From positions 310,001 to 374,000 of the forward strand of contig JBFWVR010000002.1 of NCBI GenBank assembly GCA_050246635.1: a DNA stretch of 64,000 nt, read 5' to 3'. Origin of the DNA: JBFWVR01 sp050246635 (GTDB taxonomy: Bacteria > Acidobacteriota > Vicinamibacteria > Vicinamibacterales > UBA2999). Below are positions 41,972-50,606 of this stretch, piece by piece. How positions within the stretch are numbered: position 1 is the first letter of the stretch; each line of letters opens with the position of its first letter. The notes below the pieces were generated by a model. It did no database searches. It was not told the DNA's origin and worked only from the letters and a program-made list of their open reading frames with translations. A program made the position numbers and the translations under genes.

Positions 41972-43041
41972 TTGCTGGCCAGCTCCGCGGTCGGCTTGAG
42001 GACCTGGAACGTGATCTCGTCGTCCTCGTTGACGGGGCGGACGAGGGCCTGCCCGATGACCTTGTCCATCTCGTACGGCTGCAGGCCGTCGCCCGGCGAC
42101 TTGAGCGCGAGGTCGTCGGCGGTGAGCACGTGGCCGACCGGCAGCGCGCGGGCCGCCACGATCTTCTTGCTCATCTTCTGGATCGGCGCGGTCTCGTTCG
42201 GGTAGACCTTCTTCTGGCCGTCGCCGAGGGCCACGCGGGTGCGCTCGAGGTCGCGGACCATCTTGCGCAGGCCGACCGGCTCGAGCGAGAAGGCGTGGTC
42301 GGTGCCGCGCCACGCGCGGTTCAGGGTGAAGTGCTTCTCGATGATGCGGCCCCCGAGCACGTAGGCGGCCACGGCCATCGCGATGCCGTTGTCGTGGCCC
42401 GAGAAGCCGATGACGGTCTCGGGGAACAGGTCCCGGTAGGTGGCGATGACCCGGAGGTCGAGCAGGTCGTACTCGCACGGGTAACCGGCCGTGCACTGCA
42501 GGATCGCCAGGTGCGGGTTGATCTCCCGGACGGTGTCGTGGGCGCGCCGCACGTCGTCCAGCGTGGCGCCGCCGGTGCTGACGATCATGGGCTTGCCGAA
42601 GCGCGCGACGTGCCGGAGCAGGGGCGTGTTCCGGAGGTCGCCGGAGGCGATCTTGTACGCCGGCATGCCGAGGTTCTCGAGGAAGTCGGCGCTGGCGAAG
42701 TCGAAGGCGGTCGCGAAGAAGTCGACGTCGAGCTCCTTGCAGTACTGCTGGAGCTCGCGGTACTCCGTCTCGCCGAACTCGAGCGCCTCCCGGTGGGCGC
42801 CGTAGGTCGGGCCGTAGCTGTTCTCGTTCTCGTACGGCTTGTCGTAGGCGGCCTTGGTGTAGAGGGAGCGGTTGTGCCGCTTCTGCAGCTTGACCGCGTG
42901 GGCGCCGGATTCCTTGGCGGCCTTGAAGAGCTCCATGCAGGTCTTCAGGCTGCCCTGGTGGTTGTGGCCGACCTCGGCGATCACGTAGCAGTTCGTGTCG
43001 TCGCCGATCTGGTGAGGCCCGATCGTCATCTGTCTGGCCAA
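41968..43041 (-). CDS. N-acylneuraminate/nonulosonate synthase, NeuB family, copy 1
   Basis: A 357-residue enzyme: YVIAEVGHNHQGSLKTC, AVKLQKR, FFATAFDFASADFL, KIASGDLRNTPLL, ILQCTAGYPCEYDLLDL, IGFSGHDNGIAM and IIEKHFTLNR, then a SAF (antifreeze-like) domain from about 290 (VLTADDLALKSPG). It condenses phosphoenolpyruvate with an N-acyl-hexosamine-type sugar to a 9-carbon acid. TTG 43041 is chosen over ATG 43029 because AGGAGAAGG lies 7 bases before TTG. It differs considerably from the copy at 53392, so a different acceptor sugar is likely. Confidence 0.9.
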   Translation of the reverse strand: MARQMTIGPHQIGDDTNCYVIAEVGHNHQGSLKTCMELFKAAKESGAHAVKLQKRHNRSLYTKAAYDKPYENENSYGPTYGAHREALEFGETEYRELQQYCKELDVDFFATAFDFASADFLENLGMPAYKIASGDLRNTPLLRHVARFGKPMIVSTGGATLDDVRRAHDTVREINPHLAILQCTAGYPCEYDLLDLRVIATYRDLFPETVIGFSGHDNGIAMAVAAYVLGGRIIEKHFTLNRAWRGTDHAFSLEPVGLRKMVRDLERTRVALGDGQKKVYPNETAPIQKMSKKIVAARALPVGHVLTADDLALKSPGDGLQPYEMDKVIGQALVRPVNEDDEITFQVLKPTAELASK

Positions 43042-43051
43042 CGTCCTTCTC

Positions 43052-43975
43052 CTAAGCTAGCGCGACCGGCTTGATCTGGGCGACGAGCTGGTCCCAGCCG
43101 TAGCGGCTGTGGGCCACCTCGCGCGCGGCCTGCCCCAGGCGCCCGAGCGTGTCGGCGTCGGGCAGGCGGTCGAGGCGGTTGATATCGAGCACGGTCCGCA
43201 TGTGCTCGTATCCGGCCGGGGAGTACTCGTCGAGGTTCGTCACCACGGCGCAGCCGCACTCCATCGCCGCGTTGACCGTGGTGTTGTTCGCCCGCAGCCC
43301 CTTCTCGAAGAAGGCCGCGAGGAACGTCGCGTCGAGCAGGTGGTTGTAGACCGCCGTGTCCGAGAGGTAGCCCATGAAGTAGACCCGGCCGTCGAACAGC
43401 TCCGACAGCTCCTCGAAGCGCACGATGAACGACTCGTCGAAGCTCGTGCCCTCGTGGAGCGCCGTCGAGACGAACACCTTGAAGCTCTGGCCGGTCTGGT
43501 CGAGCAGGTCCCGCAGCTTCCGGTAGTACGGCACCCGGATCTTGTGGGCCATGCCGAAGGTGAACACCTGGAGCTCGGTCTGGTGCACGCGGTGCGGCGT
43601 CAGGATCGTGCCCGGACAGAAGAGCTCGACGATGTCGGGGCGGATGCCGGCCAGCGTCGCCGCGAGCTCACGATTGCCGCAGAACACCTTGGCGGCGTTC
43701 CGGATGAGCCGGTGCTCCATCTCCGTGCCGTCCACGGCATGGAGGAACAGCTCGTACTGTCCGGCGCGCTCCCGCGACCACTCGTCCAGGAAATGGACGT
43801 GCTCGGGCTCGAACTCCGAGAGCTTGAGCGACAGCAGCGGCCGGCGGGGCGAGGCCGCGGGAAGGTTCGTGATGCCGACCACGGGGAGATCGAGGTGACG
43901 GGCCAGGATCTGGTTGAACTTCGCGATCCCGCACGTCCACGGGTTCAGATGGTACCCGGCGATACAGTCAATCAT
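43052..43975 (-). CDS. Glycosyltransferase-like protein, GT-B donor half visible
   Basis: A 307-residue protein: MIDCIAGYHLNPWTCGIAKF, then VFCGNRELAATLAG, VFTFGMAHKIRVPYYRKL, and a donor-site-like AAFFEKGLRANNTTVNAAME followed by CGCAVVTNLDEYSP. The last part matches the EX7E-like region of GT4 enzymes, with the second Glu in AAMECG. It is shorter than most GT4. It is the first gene of the operon that runs to rfbD, and has its own -10 element and a GGTGG site before ATG 43975. Confidence 0.75.
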   Translation of the reverse strand: MIDCIAGYHLNPWTCGIAKFNQILARHLDLPVVGITNLPAASPRRPLLSLKLSEFEPEHVHFLDEWSRERAGQYELFLHAVDGTEMEHRLIRNAAKVFCGNRELAATLAGIRPDIVELFCPGTILTPHRVHQTELQVFTFGMAHKIRVPYYRKLRDLLDQTGQSFKVFVSTALHEGTSFDESFIVRFEELSELFDGRVYFMGYLSDTAVYNHLLDATFLAAFFEKGLRANNTTVNAAMECGCAVVTNLDEYSPAGYEHMRTVLDINRLDRLPDADTLGRLGQAAREVAHSRYGWDQLVAQIKPVALA

Positions 43976-44021
43976 CCACCATGCTCCGCCGCCCCCGGGC
44001 GACCACCTCACTACCGGCGGT

Positions 44022-44027
44022 ATTGTA
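44022..44027 (-). promoter_or_regulatory. -10 TACAAT promoter of the 13-gene operon
   Basis: TACAAT (44027-44022 on the minus strand) in the context GGATACAATACCG, the same 13 bases as at 1110-1098. It gives a leader of about 40 bases for the gene at 43975. It separates the 13-gene operon from the 17-gene operon upstream. Confidence 0.45.
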
Positions 44028-44092
44028 TCCGACCTTGCACGGTCCGGCACAGCTCCCGCGCACGGCCGGGCCCGCCCGCCAGGGCCGGCTCG

Positions 44093-44566
44093 TCAGCGCC
44101 AGGGCACGGACACGCCGGCACAGTCCACCGGGGAGGACGGTCCCGGCAACCGCTCGAGCCACGCCTCGATATCGGTGGCCGATGCCGACCGCGCCAGGCA
44201 GAGCAGCTCCCCGCGTTCGTCCGCCGCCGGCAGGATGCCGTTGGCCTCCAGCAGTTCGAACACCGACAACCGCCCCTGCTGGATCGCGGCCTCGAAGGGT
44301 GTCAGCTCGAGGTCGTTGTTCCGCCGCATCGCGGCGCCCCGGACGGTCTGCCGTCCGCGCGCCGCCTCGCCGCGCCAGACCGCGCGCTGGATGGCCCCCA
44401 GATCCCGGGAGATCGCCGCCTCGGCGACCGAGCCGTCGAAGGGGGGCCACCACGGGTGCCGTCCGGCCGCGGCGAGGCCGAGGAGCACGACCACCGCGGC
44501 CGCAAGCGCCACGGCCGGCGCGGCCACCAGGACGAGCACTCCCGCACGGGTCGACGGGCCGGTCAT
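44093..44566 (-). CDS. Small membrane-anchored protein with ankyrin-like segment
   Basis: A 157-residue protein. An N-terminal helix (residues 9-33, VLVLVAAPAVALAAAVVVLL) anchors it. The soluble rest contains LELTPFEAAIQQGRLSVFELLEANG, which has the length and pattern of an ankyrin repeat, preceded by a partial one (AAISRDLGAIQRAVWRGE). ATG 44566 overlaps the previous stop. It is the last gene of the 17-gene operon. No enzymatic motif; it could be a small partner of the multi-helix protein before it. Confidence 0.65.
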   Translation of the reverse strand: MTGPSTRAGVLVLVAAPAVALAAAVVVLLGLAAAGRHPWWPPFDGSVAEAAISRDLGAIQRAVWRGEAARGRQTVRGAAMRRNNDLELTPFEAAIQQGRLSVFELLEANGILPAADERGELLCLARSASATDIEAWLERLPGPSSPVDCAGVSVPWR

Positions 44567-45984
44567 GGCCGCCCCAGCCAGCACGGCGCGAGTTCGCTGG
44601 CGACGCCGGGCGACGGCACGTCGAGGGCCACGAACTGCCGGCGCAGCAGCGCCCGGGCCTGCGCGTGCCGGGGCTCGAGCCCGCCGTCCAGGAACTCGAG
44701 CGCGGAGGCCCAGTCATTCCCCTTCGTGAACGCCTCGTCCCGGAGCTGGCAACCCAGGTCGGCGGCGCGCAGCGTCCAGCCCGCCATCAGCGCGCACATC
44801 GCGACACCCGCGACGACGGGCCGCCAGGGCGGTCCCGGCGCGACGGCACGGCCGAGCAGGGCACGCGCCGCGGCAAACACGGCCACGGCGAGCAGGGCGC
44901 TGGCCGGGCCCAGCATCGCGCTCTTCACGTACGCCAGCGCGATGGCGGCATTGCCGGCGATCAGGATCAGCGCCACGACGACCAGCTGGCCGGCCTCGTC
45001 CCGCTCGCGCGGGCGCCCGCGAACGAGGTACCAGGCCAGAAGGAGCAGCGCGCCGACGGAGGTGCCGACTTCGAGCGCCTGCCGGGGCGACAGGCCCTCG
45101 CCCAGGGCCGCGGCGATCGCATCCCACCGGCCATCACGCGGCTCCGACGCGAGGACCTCGAGCGCGGCCGCACCGACGTTGTAGGCGTACAGCGCGAGAG
45201 GGCGCTCGCCGTAGCGCGCCAGGAGGTCCGCAGCCTCCACCCGCTCGAAGCCGATCCCCGTCGCGTGCCGGCCGATCAGCGGCTCACCGCCCACCGCCGC
45301 CTGTCGCGCGACGAGGAAGGCCATGGCGATCAGCACGGCCATGCCCACGCCCCGCCACGAGGCGCCTCGCAGGCCCGCCAGCCTGGCGCCGACCGCCGCC
45401 ACGGCCACCACCACTCCGCTCTCGAGCGTCAGGACGGCCACCAGGGAGACGCCGGCGACGGCGAGGTCGCGCCCGACCGACGGCGGGGCCATGAGGAGGC
45501 GGACCACGGCCAGCGTGCAGAGCGTGATGAGGCCGAAATGATTGAGGGGATATGCCTCGACGACCGCGCCGTGGAATGCCCGCTCGCCCACGAGGACCAG
45601 CACGGCAAGGAGCGCCGCGACGAGGTCAACCACCGTCCGCACCCGCAGCAGCGCCACGAACACGGCCACGATGGCGGCCACCTGCGCCAGCAGCAGCCCC
45701 CGCCAGACGGCCGCCTCGTGGCGATGGCCCAGGTCGGCCGCGACCTTCACCAGCACCCAGTTGCCCGGGCGGAAGCCGCCGACGGGATCAAGGTGCGCGG
45801 CGGGCAGCTCGCGGTAGGAGAGATCTCGCACCCGCTCGACCGGGTCGACCAGGTCCGCGACCTGGAGCGGCGCCCGCCAGACGAAATAGCCGAGCCCCGC
45901 GACGACGATGGCGGCAAACAGCCAGGCCATCGTGGCCGGCCACGCGGGCTCCCGGCCCGGTCCCCCCACGGGCGCGGGGTTCAT
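44563..45984 (-). CDS. Polytopic membrane protein, unknown function, in polysaccharide operon
   Basis: A 473-residue protein with about ten hydrophobic helices. After helix 1 (WLFAAIVVAGLGYFVW) a periplasmic loop holds YRELPAAHLDPVGGFRPGN. This layout (helix, loop with acidic residues, many helices, a soluble tail) resembles GT-C glycosyltransferases or Wzy-like proteins, but I see no decisive motif. The tail ends with a Cys-containing segment (SELAPCWLGRP). ATG 45984 overlaps the methyltransferase stop. Could be a polymerase or GT-C enzyme acting on lipid-linked sugar. Confidence 0.6.
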   Translation of the reverse strand: MNPAPVGGPGREPAWPATMAWLFAAIVVAGLGYFVWRAPLQVADLVDPVERVRDLSYRELPAAHLDPVGGFRPGNWVLVKVAADLGHRHEAAVWRGLLLAQVAAIVAVFVALLRVRTVVDLVAALLAVLVLVGERAFHGAVVEAYPLNHFGLITLCTLAVVRLLMAPPSVGRDLAVAGVSLVAVLTLESGVVVAVAAVGARLAGLRGASWRGVGMAVLIAMAFLVARQAAVGGEPLIGRHATGIGFERVEAADLLARYGERPLALYAYNVGAAALEVLASEPRDGRWDAIAAALGEGLSPRQALEVGTSVGALLLLAWYLVRGRPRERDEAGQLVVVALILIAGNAAIALAYVKSAMLGPASALLAVAVFAAARALLGRAVAPGPPWRPVVAGVAMCALMAGWTLRAADLGCQLRDEAFTKGNDWASALEFLDGGLEPRHAQARALLRRQFVALDVPSPGVASELAPCWLGRP

Positions 45985-46652
45985 AGCGCGACCGGCTGCT
46001 TCTCCATGACGATGACGCGCCCCTTGCCGAGCCAATCCATCTTCGCCTCGAGGTCGGGCCGCGAGCGGCAGCCCTCGAGCACGAACATCACGCGCAGGAA
46101 GTCCTTGTTCAGGAGCGTGATGTGGGTCGGGTCCACGTCGAACTGGGTGGTGAAGTCGACGAGGCTCGACGGCTCGGGATGGAACCGCGTCGTGACGTAG
46201 ACGTACTTCGACGTCATGCGCACCATGTTCTCGACCGTCTTCTTCACCTGGAACACGGTCAGGTGCTCCATGACCTCCCGGCAGATCACCAGGTCGTAGG
46301 CGTTGTCGGGCTTGATGGGCTCGAACGTGTTGCCGGTCACGATGCGGTCGCGCACCTCGGGCGTCGCCAGCTGCCGGCTGCTCTCGGCGAAGTCGATGCC
46401 CTCGACGTCGACCCCGATCTCGTGCAGCAGGTGCATCAGCGCGCCGGGTCCGCAACCGAGGTCGAGGACCTTCGCCGGCGTGAAGACGTCCTTGATCAGC
46501 TGCGGGTTCTTCGCCTCGATCTGGCGGCGGGTCTCGAGGTTGTAGCTGTTGCCCTCGGCGCGCCATTCGCCGGTGAAGTACTCGGCGTCGTAGTGCTCGG
46601 AAGCGGTCGGCTGCTGGGCGAAGATGGCGTTCTCGAATTCGGCAATGGTCAT
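45981..46652 (-). CDS. Class I SAM-dependent methyltransferase
   Basis: A 223-residue enzyme: KVLDLGCGPGALMHLLHE binds SAM, with acidic GIDFAESS, then DLVICREVMEHLTVFQ and YVYVTTRFHPEPS. It is probably a sugar O- or N-methyltransferase for the glycan. ATG 46652 is set by the ATGA overlap with the nucleotidyltransferase stop. The C-terminal region (LEGCRSRPDLEAKMDW) is typical of capsule-locus methyltransferases. Confidence 0.87.
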   Translation of the reverse strand: MTIAEFENAIFAQQPTASEHYDAEYFTGEWRAEGNSYNLETRRQIEAKNPQLIKDVFTPAKVLDLGCGPGALMHLLHEIGVDVEGIDFAESSRQLATPEVRDRIVTGNTFEPIKPDNAYDLVICREVMEHLTVFQVKKTVENMVRMTSKYVYVTTRFHPEPSSLVDFTTQFDVDPTHITLLNKDFLRVMFVLEGCRSRPDLEAKMDWLGKGRVIVMEKQPVAL

Positions 46653-47116
46653 AGGGTTCTCGGGTTGATGCGGGCCCACTCCTCCACGAACCGCTCCAGG
46701 ATTCGCGATGACGAGTCGAGCATGGTGTCGAGGTAGACGATCTCGATGCCGAGCCGGCCGCAGATCTCGACCTGGCGCGGCGGCAGGCCGCGCGCCTTCC
46801 AGTCCGCCCCCTTCACGTAGTGGCTGGGGCGCAGCTGCTCGAGGATCGTTTCGGTGTCGTGCTCGTTGACGTGCGTGTAGGCGATGTAGCGGACGGCGTC
46901 GACGACCGTGGCGCGCGTCGCCTCGGGCAGCAGGGGCGGACGTCCCTTCGTCCGGACGTAGCGGTCGGACGCGACGTTGCAGAGCAGCGGCGTGGCGACG
47001 CGGCCGGCGGCCTCCCGGAAGTACTCGATGTGCCCGGCATGCAGCGGATCGAAGGCGCCGTCGACCATCGCGACCCGCCCGGCGTAGGCCGGGAGCTCGT
47101 CGAACGTCAGGATCAC
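46649..47116 (-). CDS. Cytidylyltransferase-like nucleotidyltransferase (HldE-C/RfaE type)
   Basis: A 155-residue Rossmann-like nucleotidyltransferase: VDGAFDPLHAGHIEYF with HxGH (HAGH), KGRPPLLP, and HYVKGADW. It has the length of the C-terminal half of HldE (ADP-heptose synthesis) or glycerol-phosphate cytidylyltransferase. Its product could be an NDP-heptose or CDP-polyol for the nearby glycosyltransferases. GTG 47116 overlaps the epimerase stop (GTGA). The kinase partner domain of HldE is absent. Confidence 0.87.
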   Translation of the reverse strand: MILTFDELPAYAGRVAMVDGAFDPLHAGHIEYFREAAGRVATPLLCNVASDRYVRTKGRPPLLPEATRATVVDAVRYIAYTHVNEHDTETILEQLRPSHYVKGADWKARGLPPRQVEICGRLGIEIVYLDTMLDSSSRILERFVEEWARINPRTL

Positions 47117-48255
47117 CGCGTCCCCTTCGCGAGCAGCCCGTGCTGGTTGAGCTCGGCCAGCGCCTTCTCGAAGAGGTCGACCGGCCGCTCGGGCGACGAC
47201 TGCGCCCACGCGATGAGCTCCGCCATGCCCTGCTCGAAGCTCACCTTCGGCGCGTACCCGAGGGTCTCACGGGCGCGGGTGATGTCGGCAAAGCAGTGGC
47301 GGATGTCGAAGAGCCGGCCCGTGTCGAGCACCTGCGGCTCGATGTCGCGCCCGGTCAGCCGGGCCAGCGTCGTCGCGATCTCGCGGATGGTGATGCGGGT
47401 GCCCGAGCCGATGTTCACCGGGAGGTAGTCGGCGCCGGGATTCTCCAGCATCAGCACCAGGCAGTCGACGACGTCGTGGATCGAGACGAAATCCCGCAAC
47501 TGGCCGCCGTCCTCGAAGATCACCGGCTGGCGGTCGTTCAGGAGCCGGCCCAGGAAGATCGCCGCGACGCCCGCGTAGGGGTTGCTGAGGCTCTGGCGGG
47601 GCCCGTAGACGTTGAAGAATCGCGGCGCCACCGCGGGGATGCCGTACGTCTTGCCGATGAGCAGCACCATCTCTTCCTGGTGGTACTTCGTCATCGAGTA
47701 GATGTTGTCGCGATGGAGGCGCTTGTCCTCGGGCGTCGGCTCGGGCGCGAGGCTCGCGCCGCAGCCGGGACACCGCGGCTCCCAGTCCTTCGCCTCGAGC
47801 TGCGCCGCCGGCCGGATGCCGGGCGCCTGGGGCCCGCAGGCCGCGCACCGGTACGCGCCCTCGCCGTAGACGCCCACGGACGAGGCGACGATCAGCTTCT
47901 GCACGTGGTGCGCCTGGTTGACGAGGATGTCGAGCAGCAGCCCGGTGGCGCCGGTGTTGACGCCGACGTAGCGGTCGACCTGGTACATGCTCTGGCCCAC
48001 GCTCACCGCCGCCGCGAAATGCACGACCGCATCCGCGTCGAGCACGAAGGGGGTCAGGGCCTCGCGGTCGCGCACGTCGCCCCGGTGGTACGCGGCTTTC
48101 GGGTTCGCGTAGACCGGCCAGTCGCCCGAGCGGTGCACCTGGGGCTCCAGGTTGTCGAACACCGTCACCCGGTAGCCCCGGGCGACCAGCGCATCCACCA
48201 GGTGCGACCCGATGTAGCCCGCACCACCCGTGACCAGCACCTTTTCGATCGCCAT
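47113..48255 (-). CDS. NAD-dependent nucleotide-sugar epimerase with zinc-ribbon insert
   Basis: A 380-residue extended SDR: VLVTGGAGYIGSHLVDAL, VVHFAAAVSVGQSM, ASSVGVYGEG, YSMTKYHQE with the Tyr/Lys pair, and FFNVYGPRQS. Between Ser and Tyr there is a 45-residue insert with CAAC and CPGC pairs, suggesting a zinc ribbon. Such inserts occur in some dTDP-rhamnose 4-epimerase-like proteins. It would interconvert a nucleotide sugar at C4, or act on an NDP-heptose, given the adjacent nucleotidyltransferase. ATG 48255 is 27 bases from the previous gene. Confidence 0.88.
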   Translation of the reverse strand: MAIEKVLVTGGAGYIGSHLVDALVARGYRVTVFDNLEPQVHRSGDWPVYANPKAAYHRGDVRDREALTPFVLDADAVVHFAAAVSVGQSMYQVDRYVGVNTGATGLLLDILVNQAHHVQKLIVASSVGVYGEGAYRCAACGPQAPGIRPAAQLEAKDWEPRCPGCGASLAPEPTPEDKRLHRDNIYSMTKYHQEEMVLLIGKTYGIPAVAPRFFNVYGPRQSLSNPYAGVAAIFLGRLLNDRQPVIFEDGGQLRDFVSIHDVVDCLVLMLENPGADYLPVNIGSGTRITIREIATTLARLTGRDIEPQVLDTGRLFDIRHCFADITRARETLGYAPKVSFEQGMAELIAWAQSSPERPVDLFEKALAELNQHGLLAKGTR

Positions 48256-48282
48256 GTGTCGTCCTTCGTTCCTTCCGAGGGG

Positions 48283-49578
48283 TCAGACGCGGGTGGCGCG
48301 TCCCGCCACGGCCGCCAGATCGATGCCAAGCGTGCCGGCCGCCGTCACGTCGACGGTCTGGAACGGCGCCGCGCCCATGTCGAGGTAGACCTTGCGCGCA
48401 AGATAGAGGTGGGCATGCAGGAACCGCGCGTCGCTGAACAGGGCGACGGTCGGGACACCGAGCATCGGCGCCAGCCACGTGAGGCTGCCGCAGGTCCCCA
48501 CGAACCCGCGCGCGCGCGCCATCACCTCGGTCTGCAGCTCGAGGTTGTTCGCCGGGGTCAGCAGCCCCGCCAGGTTGTGCACGCGGGGATGTCGCTCGAG
48601 CTCGTAGTCGGCATGATCGTCGACCGCCAGGCCCGTGTCCAGCGTGACCACGTCGGTGTGCGCGGCCAGCGTCGCGATCACCGACCGCAGTACGGCACGG
48701 TTGGCGGGCGAGTCGGGCAGCGACTGGGCCGTGTAGGCCTTGACCGCGACGAAGTCCGCCGGCAGGCGGGACAGGTTGAAGGCACCGGGTCCCTCCAGCC
48801 GCGTGAACCGGGTGCGCTCCTGCACGAAGCTGGGGCCCCGGTGCCCGAGCCAGAACTGCCGGAACAGCTGGTACATGTCCGACGGGTGGACCACGACGGC
48901 GTCGGCAAACCCGGGCCGCGCCCGCGCCACGGCCACCAGGGCGGCATCGAGCTCCGACAACGCCAGCTGCTTGTGGCTGCCCTCGCCCGCTGCGCGCCTC
49001 GCCTCGTTGCGCACCGCGAACTCGGACGGTGTCATCTGCTCGAACAGCTCGACGTACTGGTCCGCCAGCCCGCGGTACCAGGACCGCACGCCGCCGCGCG
49101 AGATTGCGAGGGCGCGCGACGGATCCCAGTTCGCCTCCGCCCGGAGCCAGCGGAGGAACGGCACCCAGTACAGGACCTCGAACCCCACCTCGGAAATCCA
49201 CGGGCCGAGGATCAGCGGCCGCCCCTCCGCGATGCGGCGGCGGACGTCACGCTCGACCCCGGCCTCGAAGCGCTGGGTCTCGACCTGCTCGCGCGCACGT
49301 TCGCGCCGCCGCCAGAGCCGCACCAGCGGCTTGTGCACGGTCAGCAGCCGGCGCCACGAGAGGCGCGCCAAATTGACGAGGGTGAGGCGGACATTGCGCA
49401 CCTTCTCGGTGACGATGCGCCAGGCGCGCCAGAAGCGCATGCCGTAATGCCGGCCGTGCTTGAGCGAGACGTTCCACGCCCTCGCCACCGCGCGGCCCCC
49501 GCGGTGCCGCACGAGGTGCCGCGCCGAGCGGACCTTGCGCGCCAGCAGGGCCAGGCCGGTGGGCTCTTCCGCGGTCAT
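48283..49578 (-). CDS. Glycosyltransferase-like protein, GPWxSE domain, variant 1 (divergent)
   Basis: A 431-residue protein with a basic, helical N-terminus (residues 1-110). The second part holds GPWISEVGFEVLYWVPFLRW near 124, SRGGVRSWYRGLADQYVELF, HPSDMYQLFRQFW, FVAVKAYTAQSLPDSPANRA and LTPANNLELQTEVMARARGF, then TCGSLTWLAP near 361, where the paralogues have TYGGFSYLAP. It is thus a diverged member of a family with copies at 49575, 54435 and 57023. The late region resembles the donor half of GT-B enzymes, so I infer a glycosyltransferase. I know no named family with this motif. ATG 49578 overlaps the next gene's stop (ATGA). Confidence 0.6.
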   Translation of the reverse strand: MTAEEPTGLALLARKVRSARHLVRHRGGRAVARAWNVSLKHGRHYGMRFWRAWRIVTEKVRNVRLTLVNLARLSWRRLLTVHKPLVRLWRRRERAREQVETQRFEAGVERDVRRRIAEGRPLILGPWISEVGFEVLYWVPFLRWLRAEANWDPSRALAISRGGVRSWYRGLADQYVELFEQMTPSEFAVRNEARRAAGEGSHKQLALSELDAALVAVARARPGFADAVVVHPSDMYQLFRQFWLGHRGPSFVQERTRFTRLEGPGAFNLSRLPADFVAVKAYTAQSLPDSPANRAVLRSVIATLAAHTDVVTLDTGLAVDDHADYELERHPRVHNLAGLLTPANNLELQTEVMARARGFVGTCGSLTWLAPMLGVPTVALFSDARFLHAHLYLARKVYLDMGAAPFQTVDVTAAGTLGIDLAAVAGRATRV

Positions 49579-50606
49579 GCCCCCACCAGGCGGTCCGCGA
49601 CGGCCTCCGCGTCGACGCCGCCGAGATCCACCAGCTCGAACGGCGGCGCCCCGAGGCGCGCGGCCACGGCCCGCGCGATGCGCAGGTGCGCCGGGTCGAA
49701 GCCGTCAGCCCTCGTGTAGCCGGCCACCGCCGCGACACCGCACAGGGGCGCCAGGTACGAGAAGCCGCCATAGGTGCCCACGAACGCGCGGGCGTGCGCC
49801 ACGAGCGCGGTCTGCACGTCGAGATTGTCGCGCGGCGAGACGCGCCCGGCCAGGCTTGGCACGCCGGGCCCGGCGTCGGCGCCGTCATGGTCGTCGATCC
49901 GCAGCCCGGTCGTCAGTGACACGACCGGCAGCCGGCGCGCCAGCGCCCCGGTCAGGGCCGCCGTCGATCGCCGGGCCGCCACGGTGTCCTCCACGCAGTC
50001 ATTGAGATAGAACTTCACCGCGACGTACTCGCCGGGACGCACGCCGAAGGCGGGCGGCAGGGCCGGCGGCCGGATGGGCGCCACGCGCTGGTGCCGGAAG
50101 ACCCACGTATCCGTCGCGTGCTGCCACCAGAAGGGCCGCATCAGCCGGTACATCAGCGACGGGTGAAGCACCTCGACGTCCCCGCCACGGGCGACCGCGG
50201 CGACGATCGTCTCGTCGAGCCGCGTGCCACGCACCTGCTTCTGCTCGCCGATCTCGAGGCGCCGTTGCTCATTGGCGGCGCGGAAGGTGTCGGCGTCCAT
50301 CACGTCGAACACGTCGGCATAGGTGCCCGCCACGCCGGCATACCAGCTCGACGGCCCCCCACGCGAGATTGCCGTGACCCGCCCCGGCTCGATCGCCCCC
50401 TCGGCCAGCGCCCAGCGCAGGAACGGGATCCAGTACAGGATCTCGAAGCCGACCTCACCGAGCCACGGACCGGCCACGATCGGGCGGCCCGAGCGCGCAA
50501 TCCGCTGCAGGTCGCCCAGGACCGTCGCGCGGACCACCTCGCCGCGCAGGCGGCCGATGCCGCGTCTGACGAAGGGGGGCGCCAGCCGGCCGGCGCGGGT
50601 GCTCAC
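49575..50606 (-). CDS. Glycosyltransferase-like protein, GPWxSE domain, stand-alone copy
   Basis: A 343-residue protein, the shortest member. It starts with a short basic helix and then IVAGPWLGEVGFEILYW near 42, AISRGGPSSWYAGVAGTYAD, HPSLMYRLMRPFWW, YVAVKFYLNDCVEDT, LRIDDHDGADA, NLDVQTALVAHARAF and TYGGFSYLAPL near 274. It has no N-terminal SWDHLSSK domain. GTG 50606 overlaps the CMP-synthetase stop. It gives the minimal extent of the domain, about 300 residues. Confidence 0.62.
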   Translation of the reverse strand: MSTRAGRLAPPFVRRGIGRLRGEVVRATVLGDLQRIARSGRPIVAGPWLGEVGFEILYWIPFLRWALAEGAIEPGRVTAISRGGPSSWYAGVAGTYADVFDVMDADTFRAANEQRRLEIGEQKQVRGTRLDETIVAAVARGGDVEVLHPSLMYRLMRPFWWQHATDTWVFRHQRVAPIRPPALPPAFGVRPGEYVAVKFYLNDCVEDTVAARRSTAALTGALARRLPVVSLTTGLRIDDHDGADAGPGVPSLAGRVSPRDNLDVQTALVAHARAFVGTYGGFSYLAPLCGVAAVAGYTRADGFDPAHLRIARAVAARLGAPPFELVDLGGVDAEAVADRLVGA

